DNA of 64,000 bases from Deltaproteobacteria bacterium HGW-Deltaproteobacteria-14 (GTDB lineage Bacteria; Myxococcota_A; UBA9042; PHBI01): positions 62,001-126,000 of the forward strand of contig PHBI01000021.1 in assembly GCA_002841945.1 (NCBI GenBank). Reading direction: 5' to 3'. Numbering within the stretch: position 1 is the stretch's first letter; each line of letters begins with the position of its first letter. The translations under genes were made by a program, and so were the position numbers. The notes beneath the pieces were generated by a model. The model was given only the letters and a program-made list of their open reading frames with translations, was not told the origin of the DNA and made no database searches. Below are positions 33,727 through 42,153 of the stretch, one piece after another.

Positions 33727-34995
33727 ATGCCCCGCGCCCTCACCCTGATCTTCGCCTGCCTCCTCGTCGCGCCGTCCAACAGCGCCCACGCCGCGCCGAG
33801 CGACGCCGATCTCGGCGACATCGCGTCCTTCCTCGCGCTCTTCCCCAACGCGCGCACGCTGCCGGCCCCAGCCTTCCTCGTCCCCGGCGTCCGCGTGAGC
33901 TACGCCACCGGCGCCGCCTCGGGCGGGATCGACGGGGTCGCCGGCGGCGGCGTGCTGCAGTACGACGTCGTCGCGCGCGACCTGCGCCAGGTCACCGCCT
34001 ACCTCCACTCCTACGGCGACATCGGCGCTGGCGTCTTCCCCCTCGCCACCGGCCCCGCCCTCGGCTACCCCGGCATCGGCCCGTTCTGGATCAACCCGTC
34101 CGTGCTGGTCGGCGCCGAGCGCTTCGCCAACGCCAACCTGACCATCAGCCGCTATCAGAAGACGATCGCCGACGGCACGACCCTGGCCGTCATCCGCTTC
34201 CAGACCAGCACCGCGAACGGTCAGACGGTCACCGAGTTCGACACCGGCACCGGCGTGATGGTCTTCACCAGCGTCGCGAACAGCACCACCTCCGCAGGCC
34301 AGGTCGTCCTGCTCGGCCTCCGCACCGTCGCCTCGCCGTGGGCCGCCGACCGCGCTCCGAACTGGGCCCAGACCGGCGCCGCGCTCACGTACACCGGCGC
34401 CCACTCCACCACCATCGCCGCCGCCGGGACCGTCCAGCAGCCCTACGCCATCTCCGCCCAGATCACCGACGCCGGAGCCCGCTGGAGCCTCCTCCACGTC
34501 GCCACGCAGCTCAACGGGCAGAACCAGGGCGCCGGCCCCGCGGTCACCGGGGGCGGCCAGCTCATCGGCTCCTTCTGGCTCCCCGTGAGCGCGCTGACCG
34601 CCCAGCTCCCCGCGACGGCCACCGTGTTCGACACCGACCCGTTCACGGGCGCACAGCTGCTGGTCCAGCGGGACCCCCAGAGCGGCGCCATCCTCCTCCA
34701 GGAGGCGACCCAAGCCGCGCTGACCTCGCTGATCTACGACCCGACCCTCGGCGTCCTCGTCCGCTTCAATCAGCAGGTCCAGCAGGAGGTCTCGTTCACC
34801 GAGGACGACGTGTCCCTCACCGGCGGCAGCGACCTCGCCGCCCTCGCACAGCAGCCCCCCCTCGCCGACGATCCGGGCGCCAACGGCGCGACCGGCGGCG
34901 ACGGCGGTTGCGCGGGCGGGCCACCACCAGGGCTGCTCGCGGTGTTCGCCGCCGCCGGGTTGACGCTGATCCGTCGCCGGCGAGCGCGGGCGTAG
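33727..34995 (+). CDS. Secreted protein with MYXO-CTERM-like sorting tail
   Basis: A 422-residue exported protein. The signal peptide is MPRALTLIFACLLVAPSNSA with cleavage near AHA-AP. The body (about 25-340) is predicted all-beta, with Gly-, Ala- and Thr-rich strands such as TTLAVIRFQTSTANGQTVTE; I cannot place it in a family. The end has a Gly/Asp-rich spacer, Cys395, a hydrophobic stretch (GLLAVFAAAGLTLI) and RRRRARA. That Cys-hydrophobic-Arg arrangement is the MYXO-CTERM pattern, which in myxobacteria is cut and lipidated by myxosortase so that the protein ends on the cell surface. The two Gly-Pro-rich segments near the tail are normal for such proteins. Good taxonomic marker. Confidence 0.8.
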   Translation: MPRALTLIFACLLVAPSNSAHAAPSDADLGDIASFLALFPNARTLPAPAFLVPGVRVSYATGAASGGIDGVAGGGVLQYDVVARDLRQVTAYLHSYGDIGAGVFPLATGPALGYPGIGPFWINPSVLVGAERFANANLTISRYQKTIADGTTLAVIRFQTSTANGQTVTEFDTGTGVMVFTSVANSTTSAGQVVLLGLRTVASPWAADRAPNWAQTGAALTYTGAHSTTIAAAGTVQQPYAISAQITDAGARWSLLHVATQLNGQNQGAGPAVTGGGQLIGSFWLPVSALTAQLPATATVFDTDPFTGAQLLVQRDPQSGAILLQEATQAALTSLIYDPTLGVLVRFNQQVQQEVSFTEDDVSLTGGSDLAALAQQPPLADDPGANGATGGDGGCAGGPPPGLLAVFAAAGLTLIRRRRARA

Positions 34996-35062
34996 ACGCG
35001 GGCCAGCGTCGCCACCGCCTCGCCCGCCGACCGCTGCTTCTATTCAGGCCGGAGGCGGACGC

Positions 35063-35836
35063 TCAGGCGGCGCCTGGTTCCCTGTCCGATTGGACGCGCG
35101 CGGCCGCCCGCCGCACCGCCGCCTCGATCTCCGGCCCGCGCAGCGGGTCGAGGGCGTAGATCGCGACCTCGAGCGCCCCCCCGGCGACCAGCGTCACCTG
35201 GGTCGGGTGCGCCACCGAGGCCCAGTGGTGCGTGAACGTCGCCAACTCGACCGCCTCCGTGATGGCCGTCACCGGAACGCCGGCGGGCGGGTCGAGCAAG
35301 AACGCGTGCCGCACGGCGCCGACGTCCGCGGCGCGCCGCGTGATCGTCCCCCGCGCGAGCTGGCTGTACGGCACGAGCACCTCGTCGCCCTGGGGGGTGA
35401 GCACCTCCAGGACCCGATAGCCGAGCCGCTGCACCCGCCCCTCGACGCCCCCGGCGACGACCCGGTCCCCCGGCCGACAGGTGCGCCCGGCCTTGAAGAA
35501 GACCCCGTGGATGAGATCGCGGATCGCGACCCAGGAGACCCACACCACCGCCACCACGACCAGCACCGCGAAGTACGGCGAGTACTCGGGTTGGCCGCGG
35601 AAGAGCATCGGCACTGCGGACACGATGTAGGCCAGCCCCGCGACCGTCTCCAGCACCGTCAGGGCGGTGTGGAACGCGACCCTGCGGCGACGCGACACGC
35701 GAGACACGCGCAGCAGGTAGCGGAGCCCCTGGAAGAGACCGATGAGCCCGAGCCCAACCGCGAGGAAGACGATGACGCCGATCGCGGATATCTCGAGGTG
35801 TTGAGGCGCAGCAGCGAGCGCGAGCAGCGGCGTCAC
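35063..35836 (-). CDS. MscS-like mechanosensitive channel
   Basis: A 257-residue small MscS-family protein. Three membrane spans are seen: about 13-40 (ISAIGVIVFLAVGLGLIGLF), 52-75 (TALTVLETVAGLAYIVSAVP) and 85-112 (YFAVLVVVAVVWVSWVAIRD), then the beta domain with GDRVVAGGVEGRVQRLGYRV, LTPQGDEVLVPYSQL and a small alpha/beta C-terminus. MscS channels open on membrane tension to release solutes during osmotic downshock. Start GTG 35836 overlaps the stop of the upstream 1,727-residue transporter-ATPase gene (GTGA, 35833-35836), so translation is coupled. The pore-lining TM3 lacks the usual Gly/Ala-rich packing pattern, so it could be a modified or regulatory channel. Confidence 0.82.
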   Translation of the reverse strand: MTPLLALAAAPQHLEISAIGVIVFLAVGLGLIGLFQGLRYLLRVSRVSRRRRVAFHTALTVLETVAGLAYIVSAVPMLFRGQPEYSPYFAVLVVVAVVWVSWVAIRDLIHGVFFKAGRTCRPGDRVVAGGVEGRVQRLGYRVLEVLTPQGDEVLVPYSQLARGTITRRAADVGAVRHAFLLDPPAGVPVTAITEAVELATFTHHWASVAHPTQVTLVAGGALEVAIYALDPLRGPEIEAAVRRAAARVQSDREPGAA

Positions 35837-38800
35837 GGCAGCATCCTCCGGTCCTCGAGGTCGCGCGTCACGTGATGCTGGAGGTAGCGGTTGAGGGTCA
35901 AGACCTCCTCCCCCTCCCTCACCAGCAGCCCCATCCTCACCAGGGTGCCGACCTCGGCGTCGAGCCGCTCCGGGGCGATCCCGGTCACCCGCAACAGCCG
36001 CGCCGGCGTCACCGCCTTGTGCAGCACGAACTGCACCAGCAGCGCCCGCTGCCCCGCGCTCAGCTCGTCCAGCACGCTGTCGTCCGGGGCGCTTGGCTGG
36101 CGCATCGCCAGCGTCTCTCCCTGCAGCGACGCCACGCAGACGAGCCAGCCCTGAAGCGCCGGCCCGACGAGCCCGCGCGCCGCGTCGAAGTGGCCCGCGA
36201 AGAAACGGGCGCGTCGCCAGTCGCTGAGCGCGTCCGCGGGGCGACCGTCGAGCTCCCAACCGAACCCCGTCGACCCATGCCGCAGCTCGATCATCTCGCG
36301 CAGGGTGCGCGAGTCCACCGGCCCGCACTCGAGCACCGCCAGCGCCCGCTGCGCCAACCCGCGGAAGCGATCGATGGCGCGGAACGCTCGCGTGTTCAAC
36401 TCCAGCACGAACAGGCAGCGATCGCCGTGACGTCCGATCGCGTCGAGCAGCACGTCGATGACGGCGAGCCCGTCGGGGCTGCGCTCCCACCACAGCTCGA
36501 CGTCTTCGAGCACCAGCGCCGACCCCTCGGGGACCGTGCGCAACACCTCTTCGAGGGTCCCGCGGACCTGCAACGCGTCCTGCATCCGCTCGGCGAAGAC
36601 GACCGGGTCGACCGAGCCCCCAGCGGGGGGGACGAGCCTGAAGATCCGCTCGTGATCGACGTGCGTCCGCACCACCATCTGCGCCAACGCGCTCTTTCCG
36701 CTGCCGCCGTCGCCGACGATCACGAGCGCCCCGGAGAACCCGGCGCGGTGGTTGTCGATGGCGCGCGCGGCGCCGGCCAACGCCTCCTCGCGCCCCACCC
36801 AGAAGGTGTGATCGCTGGCTGACCGCCCCTGGAACAGCTGGCGGTAGTAGAACGGCAGCGCGGTCAGCACCTCCGCCGACGGCGAGCAGCTCCGGACCAT
36901 CTCCAGCGAGCGGTCGACGACGACGTCGCTAGCGCGAACCCCAGGCCTCAGCCGCCGCGCCAGCAGCACCCCGCGGCTGCGCCGATAGACGAGCCCGACG
37001 ACGGCACCCTTGAGCGCTTGTCCCGCCCCCCGGGCCGCCCGCGCCGCGGCGGACACGACCCGGCCGCGCCGGGAGTGAGCGTAGCGCTTGAGCCCCTCAC
37101 CCGAGCCGGAGATCGCCCACGTCCCGGTCCGCTCACCGATCGTCATGAGCCCCTTGGCCACACGCTCCTCGAGCGTCGGATGGAGCCGGCGCAGGATCTC
37201 CAGCTCCGCCCCCACGCGGGTGATGCCCGAGTCGAGCAGGGGCAACAGCTGCGCCCGCGCGTCCTCGTCGACCTCGACGACGTCCGCGCCGATCAGATCG
37301 CTGGCGCTGTACGACACGAGCCGCACCACGTCCCGCCCGACCCGGTGCGCCCGGCGCTCGTGCTCCGGGATGGCGCTCGCGGCCTCCGCCACGTCGCCGA
37401 CCAGCTCGGCGTCGACGATGAACTCGACCACCCGCCGCAGGCCGATCATCAGCCCCTCGACGTCCTCGAAGGGGTGGGTCTCGAGCTGCGTCAAGGCGTC
37501 GTTTGGCAGCGTCTCCACCGTCTCCGGGAGCTCGAGCGTCGCGGCCTGGGTCTCCCGCACCAGCGCGTCCACGAGCCCCGCGACGTCGACGCGCGGCTTG
37601 AACTCGTGGGTCACCGCGAGCGGCTCGGGCTCCCCCCGTCGGACGGCCTCGCGGAAACGGGACAGCTCCGCCAGAAGCTCCTCATAGGGGTCGATGAGCT
37701 CGCGCTGGACCGTCAGCCCGAGCTGACCGAGGGTGCGGTCGGCGATGACCGAGAGGCGCCGCTGATACGCCGCCATCTCGAGCGTGATCTCGCCGCGGTG
37801 CAGCACGAGGGTCTGGCTCCCGAACCAGTATCCCGGCAGCTCCGCCAGCTGCTCCGAGCGGGTCCGCGCCGCGCGGGTGATCCGCCGCTCGCGGCGCGCG
37901 AGGCGCATCACGTCGAGTCGGTCGAGGTCGTCAGCGTAGCCCTGCGCGAGGTCCCGCCCCGCGGAGGCCGTGGCGCGGAGCTCCTCGGTGAGCTCGCCGT
38001 CGAGGGCTTCCCCGAGGCGCTCGAGCTCGCCCAGCGCCAGCTGCTGCTGCTCAGCCAGCGCCGCCGCGACGTCACCGCCGTCCAGATCGACCTGCTCGAG
38101 CCGCGCGACCCCACTCGCCACCGACAGCTGGTGACGCACGAGGTCGAGCAGCAGCCGATGGCTCGACGCGCCGAAGCGCTCGAGGGAGCGTTGAACCGCG
38201 GCGCTGCCCCGGTCGATGAGGTAGGTCGGATAGAGCACCGCAGGGCGCACGCGATAGACCGGCCCGCGCCGGGCGAGCCACGCCCCGGCGCGGTGGCGCC
38301 ACTTGAAGCGCCTGAGCGACCGCGGGTCCTCCGGGTTGGCCGCGAACTCCTCGGGGTCGCGCGTCACATCGAGCGCGGACGGCGCGTGGAGCTCGACGGC
38401 GCGCACCGCACTCCGCCAGCGCTCGAGGCCAGCCGCGAGGACGTCGCGCATCGCCGGCAGGTCGTGGCTCGCGAGCTCCTCGAGGGCGCGCCGCGTCTGG
38501 TGGACGATGCCGCTCTGGGTGCGGGCGATGGCCTTCTTGCGGCGCACCGCGGGTCCATCCCCGGCCAGGGACTTGGACAGCGACGCGAACTGCCTCCGGA
38601 CGCTGTCGGCGAGCCGCTGGACGAGCGCTCGGTGCTGCGCGTAGAGCGGGGTGAGGGCGCGCGCGTGGAGCCCGTCGAAGGCCTCATCGACGAGCTGCGA
38701 GAAGCGCTGCGCCTCGGTCGCGAGGTCCGAGTTCTGTGGGAGCCGCAGCGACGGTAGCGTCGCCTCCTCGATCGCCCCGGGGATGGCGGCGGGCCGGCGC

Positions 38801-41016
38801 AGGCCGGTGCGGGTCGAGGGCCGAGTGAAGCCCGCGCCGAGCCGGAAGCTGCTGTCGAAGCGCCGCGAGGCCTGGATCAACAGGAGGCTCCCGGAGGTCG
38901 CGCGGATGAGCGCCTCGGTCCGGGCGACCCACTCCTCAGGCGAGCGCCGGCGCGTCGTCGGGAGGCTGGCGATGATGAGGTCCGCTTCGCCGGACTCCTC
39001 GTGCATGCGCTCCTCGAGCGCCTCGAAGTCCGGCAGATGGGCGACGACGACCCGCGCCTGGATGCGGTTGTCGTCCAGGACACGCTGGGTCTGCTGCAGC
39101 AGGCGGTCCCCCTGGCTCGGGTCGCTGGCCGCGACCACGAAGGTCAGCTCGCAGCGGCGCCAGTCCGGCGAGGCGCTGATGAAACGCACCAGCGCCAGCG
39201 CCAGCGACATGTCCGCGCCACCGGGCCCGGTCCAGATGTCGATACGACGCTTGGCGCCGAACTTGCGCTCGGGGTCGTGGCCGAGGACGATCAGGTTGAG
39301 GTCGCGGTCCTTGACGCTGTCGAGGAGCGCGGCGAAGCCGGCGGCGGCGTGGCGGTGCGCGTACCAGTCGACGACGACGGTGTTCGGCTCGACCCCGGAG
39401 AAGCCGTAGAAGCGGCAGATCGCGTCCATCGTGCGATAAATGTCGTCGGTCGGGGTCGCGCGATGGAAGAGCCCCGCCCGGGCCTCGAGGGGGAGCGGCT
39501 CCGGGAGGTCGCCGAGGGCGTGGGCGACGTCGCCGGGCTCGCCGGTGGTCGGCACGAGCTCGAAGTCGGTGATGATGCCGCGACCCGCCATCATGGTGTG
39601 GGTGAAGGCCAGCAGCGGCACCCGGCTCTCGGCGCCGCGCTCGCTGAAGACCATGACGTTCGGCCGCCAGTTCCGGTGGTGGTCGACGTTCTGGTCGAGC
39701 CGCCGGAGCCCGGAGCGCACGAGCGATGACCAGACGCCGCCCCAGGTGTCTCCGCCCTCGAGGCGCAGCTCACGCCGCCGGAAGTGGAGGAAGATGACGA
39801 TCAGCAGCGCGGTGGCGCCGATCATGGCGAGGAAGTTGAGCTGCACCATGACGACGACGGCCGCCAGGGCGCCGAGGACGCTGACCCAGATGGGGATCCG
39901 GAACTCGGGGCGGAAGTCGGGGCTGACCCAGCTCTCGAAGGCGGCGCTCAGGTTGAGGAAGCCGTAGGTCATGATGAAGAACATCGAGACGACGCTAGCG
40001 ATGACGTCCAGCTCGCCGATCAGGATGCCGACCTCGGCGATGGCGAAGGTCAGCAGCAGCGCGTTGCGGGGCTCGTTCGACTTGCCGCGGCCGCGGGCGA
40101 AGATCTCCGGGGTGAGGCGATCGAGGGACTTCGCCTGGAGGATGCGCGGGGCGCCGAGGATGCTGCCGATGGCCGAGGAGAGCGTCGCCCCCCAGACCCC
40201 CGCGAGGACCATCCATGGGGCGATGGCCGTGTCGAGCAGGACGTCGCCGTTGTGGATGAGCTGGTCGCGGTCGATCGTATAGGCGAGGAAGATGGCCAGG
40301 CCGACGTAGGTGATGAGCCCCACGCCGATGGCGGCGATGGTGCCGACCGGGAGGGCCCGCTTGGGGTCCTTGAGGTCGCCGGACATGTTGACGCCGGCGG
40401 TGAAGCCGGTCACGGCCGGAAAGAAGATGCCGAAGAGCACCGCCACCGAGCGGGTGCTGCCCGAGGGCTCGAGGGCGGGGGCCGCCACCGGGCCGAGCTC
40501 GTGGCTGCCAAAGAAGATCCCGATGAGCGACAGCACGATGGCCGCCATGATCACGTACTGGATCTTGAGGGCAAACGAGGTGCTGATCAGGGTCACGATC
40601 GTGACGACGAGGAGCGTCACCGACCCGGCGACCCGGATCGCGTTCATGTCGTCCGCCGCGTAGCCGAGGAGCGGCAGCATCGACTCGGCGAAGCCGATCA
40701 CATAGAGGCTCACCGAGAAGGAGAGCCCCACGTAGAGCGCCAGGCCCAGGGTGCCCCCGATGGGCAGACCGAGGCTTCGCGAGACGATGTAGTACGGGCC
40801 GCCCGCGCGGACCTTCTTGTCGGTCGCGATCGACGCCACCGAGAGCCCGGTGGTCACGCTGATGACGTGGGCGGCGAGGATGATGCCGAGGGTCAGCCAC
40901 AGCCCGCCCTCGCCGACGATGCGCGGCAGGCGCATGTACATGATGACGCCGAGGATCGTCAGCACCGACGGCGTGAAGACCCCGCCGAAGACCCCGAACT
41001 TGTTTCCTCGCGCCAT
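35833..41016 (-). CDS. SLC12-like transporter fused to a P-loop ATPase
   Basis: A 1,727-residue, three-part protein. Residues 1-415 form about twelve membrane spans of the APC superfamily, closest in feel to SLC12 cation-chloride cotransporters (FGVFGGVFTPSVLTILGVIM, FFPAVTGFTAGVNMSGDLKDP, SMFFIMTYGFLNLSAAFESW). Residues 430-720 resemble the SLC12 C-terminal cytosolic domain (NWRPNVMVFS, then DLNLIVLGHD and ADLIIASLPT). The next 600 residues are mostly helical, Arg/Glu-rich and unrecognised. The last 330 carry a P-loop NTPase: Walker A VGDGGSGKSALAQMV at about 1434-1448, Walker B ALVLEDVELWW at 1500-1510, and a winged-helix-like end (ARLLRVTGIAPERLDAEVGT). GAGG precedes the ATG 41016. It is translationally coupled to the MscS-like channel. 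An ATP- or ligand-gated volume-control system is inference. Confidence 0.82.
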   Translation of the reverse strand: MARGNKFGVFGGVFTPSVLTILGVIMYMRLPRIVGEGGLWLTLGIILAAHVISVTTGLSVASIATDKKVRAGGPYYIVSRSLGLPIGGTLGLALYVGLSFSVSLYVIGFAESMLPLLGYAADDMNAIRVAGSVTLLVVTIVTLISTSFALKIQYVIMAAIVLSLIGIFFGSHELGPVAAPALEPSGSTRSVAVLFGIFFPAVTGFTAGVNMSGDLKDPKRALPVGTIAAIGVGLITYVGLAIFLAYTIDRDQLIHNGDVLLDTAIAPWMVLAGVWGATLSSAIGSILGAPRILQAKSLDRLTPEIFARGRGKSNEPRNALLLTFAIAEVGILIGELDVIASVVSMFFIMTYGFLNLSAAFESWVSPDFRPEFRIPIWVSVLGALAAVVVMVQLNFLAMIGATALLIVIFLHFRRRELRLEGGDTWGGVWSSLVRSGLRRLDQNVDHHRNWRPNVMVFSERGAESRVPLLAFTHTMMAGRGIITDFELVPTTGEPGDVAHALGDLPEPLPLEARAGLFHRATPTDDIYRTMDAICRFYGFSGVEPNTVVVDWYAHRHAAAGFAALLDSVKDRDLNLIVLGHDPERKFGAKRRIDIWTGPGGADMSLALALVRFISASPDWRRCELTFVVAASDPSQGDRLLQQTQRVLDDNRIQARVVVAHLPDFEALEERMHEESGEADLIIASLPTTRRRSPEEWVARTEALIRATSGSLLLIQASRRFDSSFRLGAGFTRPSTRTGLRRPAAIPGAIEEATLPSLRLPQNSDLATEAQRFSQLVDEAFDGLHARALTPLYAQHRALVQRLADSVRRQFASLSKSLAGDGPAVRRKKAIARTQSGIVHQTRRALEELASHDLPAMRDVLAAGLERWRSAVRAVELHAPSALDVTRDPEEFAANPEDPRSLRRFKWRHRAGAWLARRGPVYRVRPAVLYPTYLIDRGSAAVQRSLERFGASSHRLLLDLVRHQLSVASGVARLEQVDLDGGDVAAALAEQQQLALGELERLGEALDGELTEELRATASAGRDLAQGYADDLDRLDVMRLARRERRITRAARTRSEQLAELPGYWFGSQTLVLHRGEITLEMAAYQRRLSVIADRTLGQLGLTVQRELIDPYEELLAELSRFREAVRRGEPEPLAVTHEFKPRVDVAGLVDALVRETQAATLELPETVETLPNDALTQLETHPFEDVEGLMIGLRRVVEFIVDAELVGDVAEAASAIPEHERRAHRVGRDVVRLVSYSASDLIGADVVEVDEDARAQLLPLLDSGITRVGAELEILRRLHPTLEERVAKGLMTIGERTGTWAISGSGEGLKRYAHSRRGRVVSAAARAARGAGQALKGAVVGLVYRRSRGVLLARRLRPGVRASDVVVDRSLEMVRSCSPSAEVLTALPFYYRQLFQGRSASDHTFWVGREEALAGAARAIDNHRAGFSGALVIVGDGGSGKSALAQMVVRTHVDHERIFRLVPPAGGSVDPVVFAERMQDALQVRGTLEEVLRTVPEGSALVLEDVELWWERSPDGLAVIDVLLDAIGRHGDRCLFVLELNTRAFRAIDRFRGLAQRALAVLECGPVDSRTLREMIELRHGSTGFGWELDGRPADALSDWRRARFFAGHFDAARGLVGPALQGWLVCVASLQGETLAMRQPSAPDDSVLDELSAGQRALLVQFVLHKAVTPARLLRVTGIAPERLDAEVGTLVRMGLLVREGEEVLTLNRYLQHHVTRDLEDRRMLP

Positions 41017-41180
41017 CGTGACCTCGCGCTCGCGTCATCCATTGGATTAGCAGCGCCCACTGCGGCGCGCTACCGATCCTTGAAAAATCGCGCGGCGAGC
41101 GAACCAACGCGGCTCGCGTGCCTACACGGCTCCCGAGGCTGGGCTGGCCAAGCGAGGGGGAGCAGCATACCCTGCCGTCC

Positions 41181-41876
41181 ATGGGCAGCGACCTCCTCGT
41201 CTTCGCTTACGGTTCGCTCATCTTCGACCCGGAGCTCCCCGAGGCCGTCTCGAACCACTATTGGGCGCGCCTCGATGGGTTTGCGCGGCGCTTCAACAAG
41301 CGCTCACCCGTGCGGGGCGTGGTCACCGCCGAGTCGTGGGCCGACGACCCAGCCGCCTCCCTCGCGTTCGTGAGCCGCGACCACGCCGACTCGCTGGCGA
41401 TGGGCCTCGAGCCGAGCCCAACGGCCCACGTGGTCGGGCGGGTGCTGGTCTACCCGAAGAGCGTCGCCTCGAACCTCATCGCCCGCCTCGACGCGCGCGA
41501 GGGCTACCATCGCGGCGAACCGCTGAGCCACTCGGGCTACGTGCCGGTGGTCCGCCCGGTGCATCGCCTCGGCGACGGCGCCGCGCTCGACGCCCTCCTC
41601 TACCTCTCGAACGCCGAGAGCTCGCTCATCCTGCCGCCCTCGGTGCCCGACCACGAGCGCGCGGGCATCCTCGTCGCGGCCACCCCCCGTCACCCGGGGA
41701 CTCGTCCCGCCGGGGTCGACTACCTCGCGGCGCTCCGGCGCTCCCTCGCCACCGGCGGCATCTTCGATCCGGCCCTCGAGCGCCAGGCGCGCGCCGTCGC
41801 CAACCTCGGCCCCACGTGGGCCGCCCGCGTCGGCCTCCCCCCGCGCCCCGAGGCGGCCCCCGACGCCACGAGCTGA
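41181..41876 (+). CDS. ChaC-like gamma-glutamylcyclotransferase
   Basis: A 231-residue protein of the gamma-glutamylcyclotransferase (GGCT/ChaC) fold. The glycine-rich substrate loop VFAYGSLIFDP (residues 7-17) and the catalytic Glu107 in LDAREGYHRG are both present, as are RFNKRSPVRG and GRVLVYPKS. Enzymes of this group split gamma-glutamyl peptides to 5-oxoproline; ChaC acts on glutathione. The insertion of SNAESSLILPPSVPDHERAG in the second half is longer than in classical ChaC, so the substrate is uncertain. ATG 41181 starts the conserved core; an upstream in-frame ATG (41118) would add a non-conserved leader. Its end faces the C39-like peptidase gene over a 277-bp spacer that contains a large palindrome. 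Confidence 0.8.
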   Translation: MGSDLLVFAYGSLIFDPELPEAVSNHYWARLDGFARRFNKRSPVRGVVTAESWADDPAASLAFVSRDHADSLAMGLEPSPTAHVVGRVLVYPKSVASNLIARLDAREGYHRGEPLSHSGYVPVVRPVHRLGDGAALDALLYLSNAESSLILPPSVPDHERAGILVAATPRHPGTRPAGVDYLAALRRSLATGGIFDPALERQARAVANLGPTWAARVGLPPRPEAAPDATS

Positions 41877-42020
41877 CGGCGAGGGACGCGGCGCACACCT
41901 CAATCAAGACTCGCTTCGCCGCGTCTTGCTTGGGATCTTCGCTCAACGGATCCGTGCGCTTCGCGGCCTCCAGCCGCCGCTCGCGCGGCCTGAGACATCG
42001 CCCGAAGGGTCCGCACAGAG

Positions 42021-42151
42021 ATAACTCAACATCCTGGCCGGCGGTTCCAACCCACTGAGCGGCCCGGCGAAAGCGTGTAAGACACCCGTTCTGACAGCGC
42101 TTTCGTCGAACCACCCAGCGGGCCGCCTCATTGGCCATCCTGCTGAGTTAT
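42021..42151. repeat. 131-bp nested imperfect palindrome
   Basis: Four matching arm pairs are nested symmetrically: ATAACTCA 42021-42028 with TGAGTTAT 42144-42151; TGGCC 42035-42039 with GGCCA 42133-42137; GCGGCCC 42059-42065 with GGGCCGC 42120-42126 (extended to TGA/CCTCA across a bulge); CGAAAGCG 42068-42075 with CGCTTTCG 42098-42105. The centre is about 22 nt. It starts 3 bp after the stop of the C39-like gene and lies between convergent genes, so it may be a shared terminator or a small repetitive element. Confidence 0.65.
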
Positions 42152-42153
42152 TC

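Noticed and set aside
35063-36493. A 476-codon frame containing the MscS-like gene
   Set aside because: The upstream part overlaps the ATPase end of the transporter fusion in another frame; the GTGA overlap at 35833-35836 marks the true start.
41118-41180. Upstream ATG for the ChaC-like protein
   Set aside because: The added 21 residues are not conserved and the core motif YGSL sits at the normal distance from ATG 41181.
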